Of a stretch of 5,994 nt of DNA, positions 4,629 through 5,994 are shown one piece after another. This DNA is from CAYPEZ01 sp964409985 (GTDB lineage Bacteria; Patescibacteriota; Minisyncoccia; Phycocordibacterales; UBA6899), in assembly GCA_964409985.1 (NCBI GenBank), contig CAYPEZ010000048.1, positions 1-5,994 on the forward strand, in the 5' to 3' direction. The notes under the pieces were generated by a model. That model saw only the letters and a program-made list of their open reading frames with translations. It was not told the origin of the DNA and did no database searches. The position numbers and the translations under genes are program-made. Numbering within the stretch: position 1 is the stretch's first letter; each line of letters opens with the position of its first letter.

Positions 4629-5994
4629 ATGAGTCAAAAAGACCACCAGATCGACGAGATTATTGTGAAAGGAGCGCGTACACATAATCTCAAAAATATT
4701 ACCGTGCGAATGCCACGCAATAAGATGATTGTGTTTACTGGCCTTTCGGGGTCGGGGAAGAGCTCTCTTGCCTTTGACACCATCTTTGCAGAAGGGCAAA
4801 GGCGATATGTCGAGTCACTCTCTGCGTATGCACGCCAGTTTCTTAATACCATGCAAAAGCCTGATGTGGATGAGATTGTTGGGCTTTCTCCTGCAATCTC
4901 TATTGATCAAAAGTCACATTCGTCAAACCCTCGCTCAACCGTTGCGACAATTACAGAAATAAACGATTACTTGCGCGTCCTGTTTGCACGTATTGGTATT
5001 CCGCATTGTCTTACGTGCGGAAAAGTCATTCAAAAACTCACAAACGAAGAAATCATTGGGCTTGTGAAAGATAAAGTTTCGAGAACCGCAGGACAAAAGA
5101 AGAAAGCCATGGGAGTCGAATATGACACGATGAAAGTCGAATTTTACGCACCACTCGTGCGTGGGCGTAAGGGTGAGTACTACCAGCTTCTCTACGACAT
5201 GCTTGCGAAAGGATACACAAAGTCGCGCATCGATGGAAAACGCATGAACCTCCGCGATCGTATTGAGCTTGATAAACAAAAAAAACACACGATTGATATT
5301 CTTGTTGACGAGATCTTCCTCTCAGAGTTTAAGGACAGAGCAAAAGAGGCGAATGAGCGGCTTGCAGAGGCGCTCGAAAAAGCACTTGAAGAAGCAGGTG
5401 GACTCGTGCGCATTGTGTTTGGTGATGAAGATACTCTTGTTTCCAATAAATTTGCTTGTCCTGACGATGGATTCTCATATCCAGAGATTGAGCCCCGTCT
5501 CTTCTCATTTAATTCTCCATACGGAGCATGCCCTGCTTGTAATGGCCTTGGGACAAAACATTTCTTTGGAGACGATGCGTGCGAAGAATGTAAGGGAACA
5601 CGTCTACGTCCGGAAGCCCTCAAGGTGACCATAGGAGGAGCAATTCATGGTCATGTCGAGGAGAAGAATATCGTCGAAATCACGGCGATGTCTATTGAAG
5701 ACGCTTTTGCCTGGTTTATGGACCTTAAGCTCTCAGAAAAAGACAAACAGATTTCTGATGTCGTGATTCGCGAGATAGAAAATCGTCTCAAGTTCATGCT
5801 TGATGTGGGAATCGGATACCTTACGCTCGCGCGCCGTGCAAACACGCTCTCGGGCGGTGAGGCTCAGCGTATCCGTCTGGCTTCACAACTTGGGTCGCGC
5901 CTCGTTGGAGCGCTCTATGTGCTTGATGAGCCCACCATCGGGCTTCACCAGCGTGATAATGATCGTCTTGTGAAGACATTGCGCAATCTTTGTG
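4629..5994 (+). CDS. uvrA: UvrA, excinuclease ABC ATPase subunit, N-terminal part (runs off the window)
   Basis: UvrA is the damage-sensing dimeric ABC ATPase of nucleotide excision repair; it loads UvrB at lesions. The frame is open to the window end (455 residues plus one base). It shows Walker A GLSGSGKSSL (38-47), the YVESLSAYARQFL block, a Q-loop at Q94 (SPAISIDQKS), ABC signature LSGGEAQ (407-413) and Walker B LYVLDEP (429-435). A UvrB-binding region (about 131-270) is present. Zinc ligands C127/C130 pair with C318/C321. Two things are odd. Only 13 residues separate C304 from C318, where typical UvrA carries an insertion domain of over 100 residues. The first zinc CxxC of the neighbouring module is C277-P-D-D280, with C301/C304 intact. 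ATG 4629 fits the family N terminus (IDEIIVKGARTHNL); an in-frame TTG at 4620 is a weaker option. The second ATPase half lies outside the window. Confidence 0.97.
   Translation, partial: MSQKDHQIDEIIVKGARTHNLKNITVRMPRNKMIVFTGLSGSGKSSLAFDTIFAEGQRRYVESLSAYARQFLNTMQKPDVDEIVGLSPAISIDQKSHSSNPRSTVATITEINDYLRVLFARIGIPHCLTCGKVIQKLTNEEIIGLVKDKVSRTAGQKKKAMGVEYDTMKVEFYAPLVRGRKGEYYQLLYDMLAKGYTKSRIDGKRMNLRDRIELDKQKKHTIDILVDEIFLSEFKDRAKEANERLAEALEKALEEAGGLVRIVFGDEDTLVSNKFACPDDGFSYPEIEPRLFSFNSPYGACPACNGLGTKHFFGDDACEECKGTRLRPEALKVTIGGAIHGHVEEKNIVEITAMSIEDAFAWFMDLKLSEKDKQISDVVIREIENRLKFMLDVGIGYLTLARRANTLSGGEAQRIRLASQLGSRLVGALYVLDEPTIGLHQRDNDRLVKTLRNLC

Noticed and set aside
5192..5632. Minus-strand open frame of 146 codons inside uvrA
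   Set aside because: It mirrors the conserved UvrA zinc-module region. Its serine-rich, low-complexity composition is typical of an antisense shadow.

Overview
The window is a compact stretch of bacterial DNA in which every confident gene lies on the + strand. It carries six protein-coding genes in about 6 kb, separated by short spacers. The style of several proteins suggests Candidate Phyla Radiation / Patescibacteria, Parcubacteria-like. These are the histidine kinase H-box region (AHQLRTPLSAVKWTLKML), an output-less tandem receiver protein with S-N-x-G-Q after the switch serine, and a UvrA with a shortened first half. This placement is inferred from remembered family style, not from a database search.

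Layout. (1) 1-1044: a membrane histidine kinase, probably cut at its N terminus by the window edge. It is followed after 23 bases by (2) 1068-1844, a protein made of two receiver domains and no output domain; the two look like one two-component operon. (3) 1963-2310: an unrecognised, very basic 115-residue protein behind a strong Shine-Dalgarno, closed by a GC-rich hairpin at 2321-2343. (4) 2377-3741: a full-length hexameric-type glutamate dehydrogenase (gdhA) whose ATG sits 9 bases after a perfect TATAAT and has no Shine-Dalgarno, so its mRNA is probably leaderless or nearly so. (5) 3863-4426: a small cytoplasmic protein built of about five 35-residue WG-like repeats. Its promoter region overlaps a perfect 13-bp inverted repeat, and a strong intrinsic terminator follows it. 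(6) 4629 to the window end: the first 455 residues of the excision-repair ATPase UvrA. It has an extended -10 promoter and a leader that can fold over the translation start region.

The genes do not form one pathway. Signalling (kinase plus receivers), nitrogen/glutamate metabolism (gdhA), a repeat protein of unknown role and DNA repair (uvrA) sit side by side as separate transcription units, as is common in small genomes. The strongest oddity is UvrA. The usual insertion domain (over 100 residues) between the two CxxC pairs is reduced to a 13-residue linker, and one of the four cysteines of the adjacent zinc module is replaced by aspartate. I saw no CRISPR array, transposase, tRNA, rRNA or other mobile element, and no gene-free stretch longer than about 205 bases.
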